NCBI GenBank assembly: GCA_016779205.1
Contig: JADHOC010000006.1
Coordinates: 1 to 64,000 of the forward strand
Direction of reading: 5' to 3'
DNA: 64,000 nt
From: Planctomycetota bacterium
Lineage (GTDB): Bacteria > Planctomycetota > UBA1135 > GCA-002686595
The notes beneath the pieces were generated by a model that worked only from the letters and a program-made list of their open reading frames with translations, was not told the origin of the DNA and ran no database searches. Shown here piece by piece: positions 16,862 through 27,527 of this stretch. Made by a program: the position numbers and the translations under genes. Within the stretch, counting starts at the first letter, position 1. Each line of letters opens with the position of its first letter.

Positions 16862-17213
16862 CGGCAATTCCCCCCTGGGGGCGCCTGGATCATGCCAGAA
16901 CGCCGGGGCGCTCGCGGCGCGCGTCGGGGGAACGGGACCGCCTCGCCGCCAAAGGGAGAGCCGCCGCCGGATTCCCCGGGCAATCGTTTGCCTGGACACC
17001 CTGTGCCCCTAAAGTCCGGACCCGGCCAGGCACCTTTCGCCTCGACCGGCACGCCCCTGCTCCCGTGATCGCGAGAGCACCCCCGGGGCCCCTCCGTTTT
17101 GGAGGTGCAGGATGAGGTGAGAGCGGCTCCCGGCCAGCCCGAGAGGACCAAGCCAGCATGGCTTGGTCCACGCCCACCCCCCAACCGGCTCACCGCCAAC
17201 TTCCTGTCTCCAA
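16862..17213. other. divergent intergenic region upstream of glnN
   Basis: About 350 bp between the HEAT-repeat gene (minus strand) and the glutamine synthetase (plus strand). It should hold both promoters. The clearest element is the inverted repeat at 17145-17169; no convincing -10/-35 pair was found. Confidence 0.5.
17145..17169. promoter_or_regulatory. perfect 10-bp inverted repeat upstream of glnN
   Basis: GGACCAAGCC (17145-17154), spacer AGCAT, GGCTTGGTCC (17160-17169). It ends 44 bp before the glnN start. The dyad could be a repressor/activator operator or a leader hairpin; nitrogen control of glutamine synthetase genes makes a regulatory role plausible but unproven. Confidence 0.55.
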
Positions 17214-19409
<2,196 letters not shown>

Positions 19410-19439
19410 CGCGGGGCGCTCCCCTGCGAGGGGATGCTC

Positions 19440-19480
19440 GAAGCCGGCGCGCGACCTGGTCGCGCGCCGGCTTCTTGTTG
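19440..19480 (+). terminator. Rho-independent terminator after glnN
   Basis: A 16-bp perfect stem (GAAGCCGGCGCGCGAC at 19440-19455 with its complement at 19459-19474) and a 3-nt loop are followed by a short T-rich tail (TTGTTG). It lies 31 bp after the glnN stop. Confidence 0.85.
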
Positions 19481-19652
19481 ATGGGAAGCCCCGCGAGGGA
19501 CCGGCAGCGGGCCGGGAGCACGCGTTCGCTCCAAAGGCCGTTCGCTTCAGAGGCTCAGGGCGCACCTTGGGCCCGGGCCGTCGGCGCTCACTGGAGCGCT
19601 CACCGGGGCGCTCACGGCGCCCGCCCGGTGGACCCAACCTGTGGGGATGGGG

Positions 19653-19729
19653 TGGTAGCGAGGGCGGGACTTGAACCCGCGACCCCTGGCTTATGAAGCC
19701 AGTGCTCTAACCGACTGAGCTACCTCGCC
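19653..19729 (-). tRNA. tRNA-Met (anticodon CAU)
   Basis: The reverse complement folds into a complete cloverleaf. The acceptor GGCGAGG pairs with CCTCGCT (first pair G-U), followed by TAGCTCAG and GGTTAGAGC in the D arm. The anticodon stem is CTGGC/GCCAG with loop TTCATAA, and the T arm is GCGGG TTCAAGT CCCGC. CCA is encoded. The CAT anticodon and similarity to bacterial elongator tRNA-Met suggest Met; an Ile2 (lysidine) identity cannot be fully excluded from sequence. Confidence 0.95.
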
Positions 19730-19849
19730 GCCGTTTGGCCCGGAGAATCTACTGGCAGGGGACGCCATCGGCAAGGGGCGGGCGCGAGACCCGAGGGCCC
19801 CCCAGGGGCCCGTTGGAGGCGGGAGGCGAGCCATCTCCCTCAGGCCCGA

Positions 19850-20500
19850 TCACCCCATCCAGGCGGCGCGGATCGCATCGGGGTCCGCATCACCGCAGGG
19901 GGTCCCACGGACGCTGGTGTACCCCACGCGGATCGGGGTGGACTCCCCTGACTCGGGGCAGAAGCTGAGGCAGTCATCGATGGGCCGCGAGTAGAGGTGC
20001 AGCGAGACGCCGTCCCCGGCCTCGCCGGCGCGGATCTGGTGCAGGGCGATCTCGTCCCGGATGAAGGCCACACCCCCGGCGTCGTACACCTTGACGCGGC
20101 CCCGCTTGAGCTGGCCGTCTCGGGCGGAGAAGTGCTCCTCCTCGAGCGCGCCGTCCAGGATCGCCATCCAGCAATTCTGGTCCCCGTGGTCGTGGATCGC
20201 CGATGCCTGGCCGGACCTCCAGCAGAGCAGCAGCAGCTCGAAGTCGCGGGAGCGCCAGATCAGGTTCCTCCCGTACGAGGTCTCTCCGAAGATGGCGTAG
20301 CGTCGCCACGAGTCCTCCGCTGCGGCATAGGCGCGCAGCAGCGAGGCGACCTGCGCCCCGTCCACGTCCTTCGGCGCGACCCCCTCCAGCTCGGCCTCGA
20401 GCTCGACGGTCAGACGGTCCAGGGAGCAGTCCTTGGAACGTGCCGGGCGGGCCATGGCTGGATCCACGTCGTTGTCGGTCCTGGGGTCGAGGTCGGTCAT
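19850..20500 (-). CDS. cdo: cysteine dioxygenase type I (216 aa)
   Basis: Non-haem Fe(II) cupin that oxidises L-cysteine to cysteine sulfinate. The iron ligands are visible: H103 and H105 in AIHDHGDQNCWM and H154 in ALHQIR. The active-site Tyr is Y170 in SLHLYSRPIDDC. Cys110 sits at the position that in mammalian CDO (Cys93) forms a thioether crosslink with that Tyr; many bacterial CDOs have Gly there. The length (about 200 aa) fits. It is a single minus-strand gene followed by a cupin gene on the same strand, with 196 bp between the cupin stop and this start in the opposite order, so operon membership is unclear. An alternative start is M16. Confidence 0.9.
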   Translation of the reverse strand: MTDLDPRTDNDVDPAMARPARSKDCSLDRLTVELEAELEGVAPKDVDGAQVASLLRAYAAAEDSWRRYAIFGETSYGRNLIWRSRDFELLLLCWRSGQASAIHDHGDQNCWMAILDGALEEEHFSARDGQLKRGRVKVYDAGGVAFIRDEIALHQIRAGEAGDGVSLHLYSRPIDDCLSFCPESGESTPIRVGYTSVRGTPCGDADPDAIRAAWMG

Positions 20501-20695
20501 CTTTGGATCGGAGGTCCGGGGAAGGGGTCCCCCTCAGTGTCCGTCACCGACGCGGTCCCGTCCAGCCGGGTCCGCAGATGCCGCGCGGCCCCTTCCCTCT
20601 GCGGCCCGCCCGTCCCCCTCCACGGATGGGATTCCCAGGAGGGTCCCGCATCGGGGCGGGGCCCACTCCCGGGCACCCCGCCGGTCACAGGGGCC

Positions 20696-21061
20696 CTACG
20701 GTCCCGGGTCGGTCCGCTCGGTTCCGCCGTGGGCCACGGCGAAGAGCACGCACGGGGGGTCCCCGTCCACCCCATTCGCCGTGGGGGCGTGCTCGCTGCC
20801 CTCCGGGTACCTGATGAAGTCTCCCGCCTCCAGGACCCGGCCATCATCGTCGGTGTATCCGCCCGCGAGGACGAGCACGTCCTCGGGCCCCAGGTGTCGG
20901 TGCCGGGGGTACCCGCAGCCGGGGTCCATCCGGATCAGCACGGTGCGGGCGGACCCGGCCGACTCGGGGGCGAGGTCCACCCAGGCGATCCCCCCGATCC
21001 GGGTCTCTCGCCAGGGCAGGTCGTCCAGGGGACCTGTGAGGGCCAATCCAGGAAGGTGCAT
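20696..21061 (-). CDS. ChrR-like cupin domain protein (121 aa)
   Basis: A single cupin domain with the metal-binding pattern GCGYPRHRHLGPEDVLVLAG, then DFIRYPEGSEHAPT. These are the two cupin motifs of the ChrR C-terminal type (anti-sigma cupin or acetylacetone-cleaving-like cupins). No zinc-binding anti-sigma domain precedes it, so it is a stand-alone cupin. The ATG at 21061 was chosen because the open frame upstream is antisense to the next gene and has no protein-like sequence. The stop is TAG. Metal and substrate are unknown. Confidence 0.75.
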   Translation of the reverse strand: MHLPGLALTGPLDDLPWRETRIGGIAWVDLAPESAGSARTVLIRMDPGCGYPRHRHLGPEDVLVLAGGYTDDDGRVLEAGDFIRYPEGSEHAPTANGVDGDPPCVLFAVAHGGTERTDPGP

Positions 21062-21143
21062 GCAGGCAGGATAGCGATCCCCTCGCCCTCCGCGGGCTCC
21101 CTGCCGCTTCAGGCCCAGGACCGCTCGACCCGATACAGGAGCC

Positions 21144-21584
21144 GTGGGAGTCCCCGATCCGATCCGGCCGCGCGCCACCCCTGGCGCCGAGGACACGTTC
21201 TCGGCCCTCGCCGACGCGACCCTGAGGCTCGCCACGGCGGCCTGCGTCGGCGGGCAGGGGATGGTCGAGCGCGAGCTCCTGAGGGAGGTTGTCCAGTCCG
21301 GCTGGGCCACGGCCGCCGGCATCTGGTCCCAGGAACACCCGGATGCCCCCTGGCGCCAGCTCCGCGGGTACGGCGGCCCGGTCCCCTCCCCCCGGTCCGC
21401 CGGAGCCGGGACCACGGCGACGGTCCACGAGCTCGGCCCCCGGCGCTGCCTCGTGGCCGAGGGGGAGCTCATGAATCGGGAGGAGAACCTGGAGGCCATC
21501 GACGTTCTGGCCGCTGCGGTGAGCCTCACGTGGCAGGGCGACGACCAGGCGCCGCCTCCTCTGCCGTGGACAGGTCCGAGCTGA
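21144..21584 (+). CDS. hypothetical protein, possibly a degenerate GAF-like domain (146 aa)
   Basis: The composition is protein-like: helix LADATLRLATAACVG, then ERELLREVVQSGWATAAGIW, a strand region with WRQLRGYGG, and VHELGPRRCLVAEGELMNREENLEAIDVLAAAVSL. The order (N-terminal helix, beta-core, C-terminal helix) resembles a GAF domain cut off from a sensor kinase. The family assignment is weak. It starts with GTG at 21144, divergently from the cupin gene with an 82-bp gap. No signal peptide, so cytoplasmic. Confidence 0.5.
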   Translation: MGVPDPIRPRATPGAEDTFSALADATLRLATAACVGGQGMVERELLREVVQSGWATAAGIWSQEHPDAPWRQLRGYGGPVPSPRSAGAGTTATVHELGPRRCLVAEGELMNREENLEAIDVLAAAVSLTWQGDDQAPPPLPWTGPS

Positions 21585-21774
21585 ATCCGGATTTGGAACG
21601 CTCGCCGGGACAAATACTCGGAACTAGCACTCTTCCTAGCTCCAAGATGCGTCCCTGGCGCCGAGAGCCCATCGGGGGCAGCCATCGAGGGTAATTGACC
21701 TAGGCCCGCTCTGCCGCTCCACCGAGACGCTCGGCCCCCTCCAGGGGACCGGCAGAATTGGTCGAACCGACTCG

Positions 21775-21802
21775 TTGGCGAGGCGCGCGGCGTCCGTAGT
21801 GT
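21775..21802 (+). promoter_or_regulatory. possible sigma70-type promoter
   Basis: TTGGCG (21775-21780), a 16-bp spacer, TAGTGT (21797-21802). Each hexamer matches the consensus only partly. Its position just before a hairpin-rich block that ends in a terminator supports it. Confidence 0.35.
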
Positions 21803-21807
21803 GGAGG

Positions 21808-21946
21808 AGCGGGAGGTAGTCAACTACCACCCAGCATGGGGGCCACTCGAGAGGTGCGCTGCGTTGCGAGCCGCGGCGTATCCGGGAAGCTCGAGAGGCC
21901 CTTCTCTCTCTAGGGTCGGTGATGCTAGCTCACCGACCCTTCTTTT
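21808..21946 (+). ncRNA. candidate structured small RNA
   Basis: Three consecutive structures are visible. The first is a small hairpin GGTAG-TCAA-CTACC (21815-21828). The second is a long stem in which GGGCC-A-CTCGAG (21840-21851) pairs with CTCGAG-A-GGCCC (21890-21901), enclosing a GC-rich inner hairpin. The last is a terminator with an 11-bp perfect stem AGGGTCGGTGA/TCACCGACCCT (21912-21940) followed by TCTTTT. There is no open reading frame that fits. The SRP-RNA (GGAAGGAAGC-type), tmRNA and RNase P signatures are absent, so the class is unknown. A promoter-like sequence precedes it. Confidence 0.5.
21912..21946 (+). terminator. Rho-independent terminator
   Basis: An 11-bp perfect stem, 7-nt loop TGCTAGC, then TCTTTTA. 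No coding gene ends within 300 bp upstream, which is the main argument for a non-coding transcript here. Confidence 0.85.
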
Positions 21947-22088
21947 ATGCACTGGCTCGGAGTCGCCCTGGGGCGCCCTCTCGGCAGGGATCCGTCCGTC
22001 AGCGGAGCCCGGCCCCCGAGGAGAGGTTCAGGGCGGCCGAGGAGGGGGTACCATCCCGTCCGAGTTCCCCACGGCCCCCCCCTCCCCC

Positions 22089-23132
22089 ATGAAGCGCTCG
22101 CCGATCGTCACCCTGCTCGCCCTCCTTGCCGCCTGGCTCCTCGCCCCGGCCGCTCCGGCCAAGGCTCCCGCCCCCCAGGATCCGGCCGCAGCCCCTGCGT
22201 CCCCTGCGCAGCCGTTCCTCTGGCGCATCGAGCGAGGGGAAGCCAGGGGCTACCTCTACGGGACGATCCACCTCCCGGACGCCCGCGCCCTCAGGGTCCC
22301 TGAGCCGGTCCAGAAGGCCCTGGACGCCAGCACCGCCCTCTACGCGGAGATCGAGACCACGCCAGAGGTCGAGCAGCAGGTCCAGATGGCGGCGCTCCTG
22401 CCCCCCGGGGGGCGACTGGACCGGATGGTCGGACCCGAGACCTGGGCCCGGGTGGAGGCCCGGATCAAGAAGGCCGGTCTCCCGGCGGCCTACTCCGCTG
22501 GCCTGGCCCGAATGAAGCCCTGGGCGGTGGGTGCGACGCTCCCGATGCTCAAGTACCTGCCCGAGATGAGCGCCGGGAGGCCCCCCCTGGACAAGTGGCT
22601 CTTCCAGCGAGCCCGCGACGCGGGGAAGAAGGTGGGCGGCCTCGAGGAACCCGCGGAGCAGATCGCCGCCTTCGAGGTCTTCACCGACGCGGAGCATCTC
22701 TCCATGCTGACCGACACGCTGGACGAGATGGATCGGTACGAGGCCGATGGGAGGGACCTGATCGAGGAGACGCTCGCCGCCTGGCTCTCTGGCGACGAGG
22801 GTCGCCTGCTCGCGCTGATGGACGCCGGATTCGGCACCGACCCCGCGCTGAAGGAGCGCGCCGCGGCCGCCTTCCTGTGGCGGAGGAACCTGCGCATGGC
22901 CGGGCGGATCGACGAGCGCATGAGCGCCGACGGCACGACCTTCTTCGCCGTCGGCGCCCTGCACATGCCCGACGCGCCGTCGATCCCTTCCGCGCCGGCG
23001 GGCGAGGATAGACAGGCGGCGTCCCAGCGGGTGCAGCCGACGTTCGAGGTCGAGGAGGGCAAGCTCGCCCCCAAGCTCGGGCTCGTCTCGCTGCTCCGCG
23101 CCCGGGGCTACACGGTCGAGCCCATCCGCTGA
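22089..23132 (+). CDS. TraB/GumN family protein (347 aa)
   Basis: A signal peptide (MKRSPIVTLLALLAAWLLAP then APAKA) and an Ala/Pro linker precede the TraB/GumN fold. The first conserved box is GYLYGTIHLPD (GxxH, about residue 57) and the last is FFAVGALHM (GxLH) near residue 280. The order and the length of about 300 aa match the family (COG3735). Members are thought to be Tiki/TraB-type metal-dependent proteases, which is not proven for bacterial ones. The ATG at 22089 lies 7 bases after a C-rich stretch; the upstream open frame crosses the candidate RNA and is rejected. Likely periplasmic. Confidence 0.85.
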   Translation: MKRSPIVTLLALLAAWLLAPAAPAKAPAPQDPAAAPASPAQPFLWRIERGEARGYLYGTIHLPDARALRVPEPVQKALDASTALYAEIETTPEVEQQVQMAALLPPGGRLDRMVGPETWARVEARIKKAGLPAAYSAGLARMKPWAVGATLPMLKYLPEMSAGRPPLDKWLFQRARDAGKKVGGLEEPAEQIAAFEVFTDAEHLSMLTDTLDEMDRYEADGRDLIEETLAAWLSGDEGRLLALMDAGFGTDPALKERAAAAFLWRRNLRMAGRIDERMSADGTTFFAVGALHMPDAPSIPSAPAGEDRQAASQRVQPTFEVEEGKLAPKLGLVSLLRARGYTVEPIR

Positions 23133-23156
23133 GCCGACTGGACGCCGGGCCACACG

Positions 23157-23177
23157 GGCCGCCGCAACCCGGCGGCC
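23157..23177. terminator. hairpin between convergent genes
   Basis: GGCCGCCG (23157-23164), loop CAACC, CGGCGGCC (23170-23177), placed between two convergent genes. There is no T-run, so it may only be a weak bidirectional terminator. Confidence 0.4.
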
Positions 23178-23190
23178 TCCCGACCGACCG

Positions 23191-24681
23191 TCAGGGGACG
23201 ATGCTCCACAGGGAGGAGAGGCTCGAGGCTTCCTCCAGGCGGAGCGTTCCGGTGGCCGCGTCGAAGCACCAGGAGGAGCCCACGCCCTGGCAGTCCTGGC
23301 CCAGGGAGATCCCGTTTCGCAGGACGTCCTGCGGAGGACCGGTGAGGCCGTTCAGGAGGATCCGGTCCCCGGTCGAGTCGGCGCTGCCGCAGCGCACGCT
23401 GAACGGGGCCTGGCTGGAGAGGCCCAGGTCGGCGAGCTCCAGCTCGATCTCATCCACGTTGCTGGTCCCCAGCAGCCGGACGGAGCTCTGCGCCGTGGAG
23501 ACGGAGTAGTCCAGGGTGGCGAAGTCGTCCGAGGAGGTCGGCTCGACCCGGAGGTTACCCCAGCGTGCGTTGCGGTCCGCGACCACCTGGCCCACCGGAC
23601 CCGGGACCGAGAGGCTCTGTAGCTCCAGCCAATCACAGACCTCGGTCTCGTCGATGGTGTCCCAGCAGTGCCCCTGCTGGGCGGCCGGGCAGTTCGACGG
23701 GAGCGCGATCAGCTCAAAGGAGGTGGAGATCGACGACATGAAGCTGTCGAGGGCCAGGGACTGGTCCACCAGGTACTGCTCGGAGTCGCCGATGCCATAG
23801 TAGGTCCTCACCGGAACCCCGACGAGGTTCGTCGCCATGTGACGACTCCCGAGGACGAGGTTGCCCGACGCATCGAGGTCGATGCTCGAGGCCCGCACGT
23901 ACTCGAACGGCGAGAAGGAAGGCGAGCCGTTGAAGATCCGACGCATCAGCCCCTGCTGGTCCGGGCTGACGTTGTGGTAGGTATTCCGGAGCGAGATGGT
24001 GCCCGTGTGGTTCACGACCGCGGCGAACGCACCGCGCTCAGGATCCCGGTGCCTTGCGGCGTAGCTCAGGGCGGCCCCGCCGCCCATGGAGAAGCCGACC
24101 CCGTAGATGCGATCTCGGTCCACGGCGAAGTTCCCGCGCACGTAGTCGATCACCGCCTCGACATGCGTCTGGCTCTGCGCGCTCCCGAAGCTGATCTGGG
24201 AGGTCCCCGGCCCTGTCGGCGCGAGGTTCCTCGAGTAAGGCGCGATCAGGATCCAGTCACGGGCCTGGCACTCCTCGATGAAGGAGGTGTTCGCCCAGAT
24301 GTCGAGGTGCGAAACATTGAACCCGTGGAACGCCACGAGCATCGGCCGCTCCACCCCCACTGGAGTCGGCGGGATGTAGATGGAGAACGGCTCCTCTGCC
24401 TGCGTCTCCTCCACGAAGATCGACATGATGAGCACGAGGCCGCCTCTGCCGGGAATCAGGCCGGGAGCCCCCGCCGATGCCGCGGTCATCGAGGAGACGA
24501 ACGCGGAGATCCCGTTGCCGAGTTGAATGTGCCTCGGACCGTAGGTCGAAGGGCGTGAGGGCGCCGCGGTCACCAGCGACCTCACGGAGAGACCGGGGAA
24601 TCGCCCCTGTTGCGCGCTGGACGTCCCGGGGGTCGCTGCAACGAGCGCCGCGAGGACGGCGCCGGTGAGGATTCTGAACAC
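23191..24681 (-). CDS. secreted alpha/beta-hydrolase, polyhydroxybutyrate-depolymerase/esterase-like (496 aa)
   Basis: A signal peptide (residues 1-23, ending SSAQQ) is followed by an alpha/beta-hydrolase core. The oxyanion-hole HG is at 119-120 (LVAFHGFNVS). The nucleophile elbow GVGFSMGGG places Ser at 198. A candidate acid lies in YGIGDSEQYL and a candidate catalytic His in GHCWDTIDE. This order resembles PHB depolymerase/feruloyl-esterase-type secreted hydrolases. The C-terminal 120 residues form a beta-rich appendage with two cysteines each in CGSADS and QDCQGVGSSWCFD, probably a binding or structural domain. It is the last gene of the minus-strand run that starts at 31549, but 254 bp separate it from the preceding one. 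Confidence 0.78.
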   Translation of the reverse strand: MFRILTGAVLAALVAATPGTSSAQQGRFPGLSVRSLVTAAPSRPSTYGPRHIQLGNGISAFVSSMTAASAGAPGLIPGRGGLVLIMSIFVEETQAEEPFSIYIPPTPVGVERPMLVAFHGFNVSHLDIWANTSFIEECQARDWILIAPYSRNLAPTGPGTSQISFGSAQSQTHVEAVIDYVRGNFAVDRDRIYGVGFSMGGGAALSYAARHRDPERGAFAAVVNHTGTISLRNTYHNVSPDQQGLMRRIFNGSPSFSPFEYVRASSIDLDASGNLVLGSRHMATNLVGVPVRTYYGIGDSEQYLVDQSLALDSFMSSISTSFELIALPSNCPAAQQGHCWDTIDETEVCDWLELQSLSVPGPVGQVVADRNARWGNLRVEPTSSDDFATLDYSVSTAQSSVRLLGTSNVDEIELELADLGLSSQAPFSVRCGSADSTGDRILLNGLTGPPQDVLRNGISLGQDCQGVGSSWCFDAATGTLRLEEASSLSSLWSIVP

Positions 24682-24935
24682 GGTGCGGGGGTGTCGCGGA
24701 ACGACCGAGAGTGGCGAAGCAGGCGGGTTGGTGGGAGAAGGACCGCGCCCTGCGGTGGCGCGCCCTCTGGCATCCTAAATGGTAGATGAGAACCCGAGCC
24801 CGCTCGGGCGAGGCCCGGCGGGGAGATTCCCTAAGGTTGGCCGTACCGTCCCGAATCAGGACCCGAGTACCGGGAGAGGACTCGAGAGGCCGCCACCTGT
24901 GGACACATGTCGCACGGGCCGCAGAGCAGCAGAAT

Positions 24936-27467
24936 TCAGCGCGCCTTCTTCCGCTCGAGCGTGACCTCGAAGGACCACTCCGCGCGCATGATCGTCACCG
25001 TCTCTCGGAAGCGTACGTAGGTGGGATGGTCCACGGCGAGGATCCACTTCCCCCTCGGGATGCCGCCCCGACGAAACCGCCCTTCCGGGTCGCCGACGGC
25101 CGGGAACGAGAGCTTCTTGGGCGCATCACTTCGGCCCCCGCGATCCTCACCGAGGCGCAGCAGACGGACCTTGGCCCTCCGAACCCTGATCCCCGCGGCG
25201 TCCGTGACGACGACCTCCGCGCTGAGGGTCCGCTGGGTGCTGAGCTCCGGGACCTGCACACTCTGACCGGGCTCCAGCTGATCCACTGGAATGGACACAC
25301 TCTCGAAACCGGGGGCGGTGGCCACGATCTGGACGCGCCCCGGCCGGATCCCACGGAGCTCGAAGTCCGCGCCGTCCAGGACGGCCACGCCCCCTCGAAG
25401 GCCACCGAACGCGAGCCCTGGGACCTCGCCACCGTCGCCGCGGCGGGTCAAGCGACCCGAGATCGTGCCAGGGCTGGGCGCCTCCTCCCGCTCGAGGACG
25501 AGGCGCAGCTCGGCCCCGCTGCCCTTGCGGATGGCGACCTCGTCCCCGAGCCGGTGGCCGCCAGCGCGCGCGCGCACGATCCAGTCCGCCACCCCACGCT
25601 CCAGCTCCAGCGTGGTCCGACCCCGCCCGTTGCAGCGGGCCGCCCGCAGCATCCGAGCAGCGCCCGCATCGCCCGAGGTCTGCCCCCTGGGCCAGGCCTC
25701 GATTCGAGCCCCCGACACGGCGAACCCCAGCTCGTTCTGGACGAGGATCTCCACGGGGGAACAGGCGATCATCTGGAACGTGGGCTCCGCAGCGGGCTCC
25801 CCACCGATGAGCGGCCAGGAGGTGTCGAGCGGCAGGTGTCCCTCCGCGCTGAGCCGAATCCGCCGGACCGCGTTGGCCGGGAAGGGCAGCTCGAAGCGGC
25901 CACCAGCGTCCTGCAGCGCCTGGTCCCGCGACCACATCGCCCCGGATCCGCCGGCGGCAGCGGTGGAGACCAGGAAGCGAACGGAGGCCTCGATCCCGGG
26001 AACCGGCTCGTCGAGGTCGTTCACGACCCGCAGGAGCGCAGGGTCAGGACGCTCGAGGAAGAGCTCCACCCCCTTCCGCTCCTCACCCGGCGCCAGCGCG
26101 GTGGAGAGCTTGACGTACGCCATGGCGGATCCGGTCTGGGCGAGCACTCCGATCGGTCGACCGGCCGGGGCCGAGTCGCAACGGAATGACCCGTCCGCAG
26201 AGACCTCGGCCACCGCCCCACGCTTCACGCTCTTGCGCCCCAGCAGTCCACCTCCGCCCGCCGCCGGGTCGGGATGGAGGCGGGAGAGCTCGCCGGGCGC
26301 GATGATCAGGACCGCCAGGTCCTTCGGGTCGAGGCCCTCCCCCAGCCGGACGCGACCCGAGACAGTCGCCGGCCCGCCCACGGCGAGGTCCCGGGTCCGA
26401 GCCGCCTCTCCCTCGGCCACGTGGACCTGGCGAATCACGGGCGGGCCGAAGGCGGGAGCCAGTGAGAGGTCCAGGGGCCCGAGGGGCAGGCCGTCGATCT
26501 CGAACCGTCCGTCGTCCCCGGTGACCACGGGCCCGTAGGCGAGCCGCGCGATCTCGCCCCCCAGCCCCGAGATCTTGGGGCGCGCCTGGACCTCGACGCC
26601 GGCGAGCGGTCGACGGGTCGTCTTCTCCACCACCCGCCCGCGCAGGAGCTCGCCGCGATCCGCCTCGAAGAGCATGCGCAGCGCCTCACCGGACGCGAGG
26701 TCGAAGCCGAGCTGCGAGGAGGGGGGCTGGCCGGGGGCGATCAGGACCGCGCTGAGGGGCCCCGGGCGCACCTCCACGCTTAGCTCCTGGTCCAGCTGCC
26801 AGGCCTGCCGGAGGAGCGCCCGGCCGTCCGCCTTGGGGGAACGGTAGAGGACGATGAGCCCCCAGGCGCCCGCTTCGAACCCCTCGCTCGCGAGGGTCAG
26901 GGTCGCGCCCCGCCGCATCCGGACCTCGACCACCGCGGACGGGTCGTCCCCGATGTCGACGACCGTCACGCGCTCGAAGCCGGCCGCCTCGATCTCGGCG
27001 TCCACGGTCTCCCCTCCGCGCCATCGGAGCTCCCACATCCCCGCCTCGCCGCTCGACAGCTCCGCGCCCCTGGTCAGGCGCTCCTCGCCGTCCCACAGCC
27101 GTCCCAGCTCCACGCCCCCCACCGGCGCTCCGTCCTCCACCGTGATCACGCGCAGCAGCGCGAGCCGCTCCGTCAGGGTTGCCGCCGCCTCTGCCCCCTC
27201 CTCCACGTCGGCCCGGAGGGCGCTGCGGCTCACCTCGGACGCGGCAGGGCCCACCGGGTCGCCGCCGGAATCTTCGACGCGCCCGCCCACCGCGGGGAGC
27301 ACCTGCCCTCCCGGCTCGGTCGGGCCCCGGTCGGCGGGGCGTCCCACCTGAGGGTCGACGGGCGCTGCTGGATCGGTGAGCACCGCGAGGGCGACCAGGC
27401 CCAGGGCGCATGCCGCGGCGGCGGCCAACAGGACGGGTCGAAGAGGGCGGTGTTTCGGGCGGGGCAT
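24936..27467 (-). CDS. carboxypeptidase-regulatory-like repeat protein (843 aa)
   Basis: The N-terminus MPRPKHRPLRPVLLAAAAAC followed by ALGLVALAVL is a signal anchor, and an acidic/Pro-rich linker follows. The rest is a string of about seven beta-sandwich modules with the CarboxypepD_reg pattern 'G.V.....PLAGV.V......TG.DGRFEI.GLP.GPL.L' (seen clearly at about residues 275-340: RGRVVEKTTRRPLAGVEVQA and TGDDGRFEIDGLPLGPLDL). Another copy lies at about 640-700 (GTISGRLTRRGD and FELRGIRPGRVQIVATAPGF). No peptidase motif is present. Such proteins are abundant in planctomycete secretomes and probably act in adhesion or the envelope. A distant paralogue in style is the island protein at 975-2903. 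Confidence 0.8.
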   Translation of the reverse strand: MPRPKHRPLRPVLLAAAAACALGLVALAVLTDPAAPVDPQVGRPADRGPTEPGGQVLPAVGGRVEDSGGDPVGPAASEVSRSALRADVEEGAEAAATLTERLALLRVITVEDGAPVGGVELGRLWDGEERLTRGAELSSGEAGMWELRWRGGETVDAEIEAAGFERVTVVDIGDDPSAVVEVRMRRGATLTLASEGFEAGAWGLIVLYRSPKADGRALLRQAWQLDQELSVEVRPGPLSAVLIAPGQPPSSQLGFDLASGEALRMLFEADRGELLRGRVVEKTTRRPLAGVEVQARPKISGLGGEIARLAYGPVVTGDDGRFEIDGLPLGPLDLSLAPAFGPPVIRQVHVAEGEAARTRDLAVGGPATVSGRVRLGEGLDPKDLAVLIIAPGELSRLHPDPAAGGGGLLGRKSVKRGAVAEVSADGSFRCDSAPAGRPIGVLAQTGSAMAYVKLSTALAPGEERKGVELFLERPDPALLRVVNDLDEPVPGIEASVRFLVSTAAAGGSGAMWSRDQALQDAGGRFELPFPANAVRRIRLSAEGHLPLDTSWPLIGGEPAAEPTFQMIACSPVEILVQNELGFAVSGARIEAWPRGQTSGDAGAARMLRAARCNGRGRTTLELERGVADWIVRARAGGHRLGDEVAIRKGSGAELRLVLEREEAPSPGTISGRLTRRGDGGEVPGLAFGGLRGGVAVLDGADFELRGIRPGRVQIVATAPGFESVSIPVDQLEPGQSVQVPELSTQRTLSAEVVVTDAAGIRVRRAKVRLLRLGEDRGGRSDAPKKLSFPAVGDPEGRFRRGGIPRGKWILAVDHPTYVRFRETVTIMRAEWSFEVTLERKKAR

Positions 27468-27527
27468 CGAGGCACGCCGGGGCGCCCCGGCGGGACCATC
27501 GTACCGCCCTCGCGCGGCCAGCAGCCC

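Larger units (their letters stand above)
21585..22088. other. intergenic region containing a candidate small RNA
   Basis: About 500 bp without a coding sequence. It contains a promoter-like pair at 21775-21802, a set of hairpins and a strong terminator ending near 21946. The remaining 140 bp before the next gene show nothing notable. Confidence 0.6.

Noticed and set aside
21808-21946. SRP (4.5S) RNA, tmRNA or RNase P RNA
   Set aside because: The diagnostic conserved sequences of these RNAs were not found; only generic hairpins are visible.
21801-22088. Upstream extension of the TraB/GumN gene
   Set aside because: It would cross a strong terminator and hairpins and would bury the signal peptide; the ATG at 22089 is preferred.
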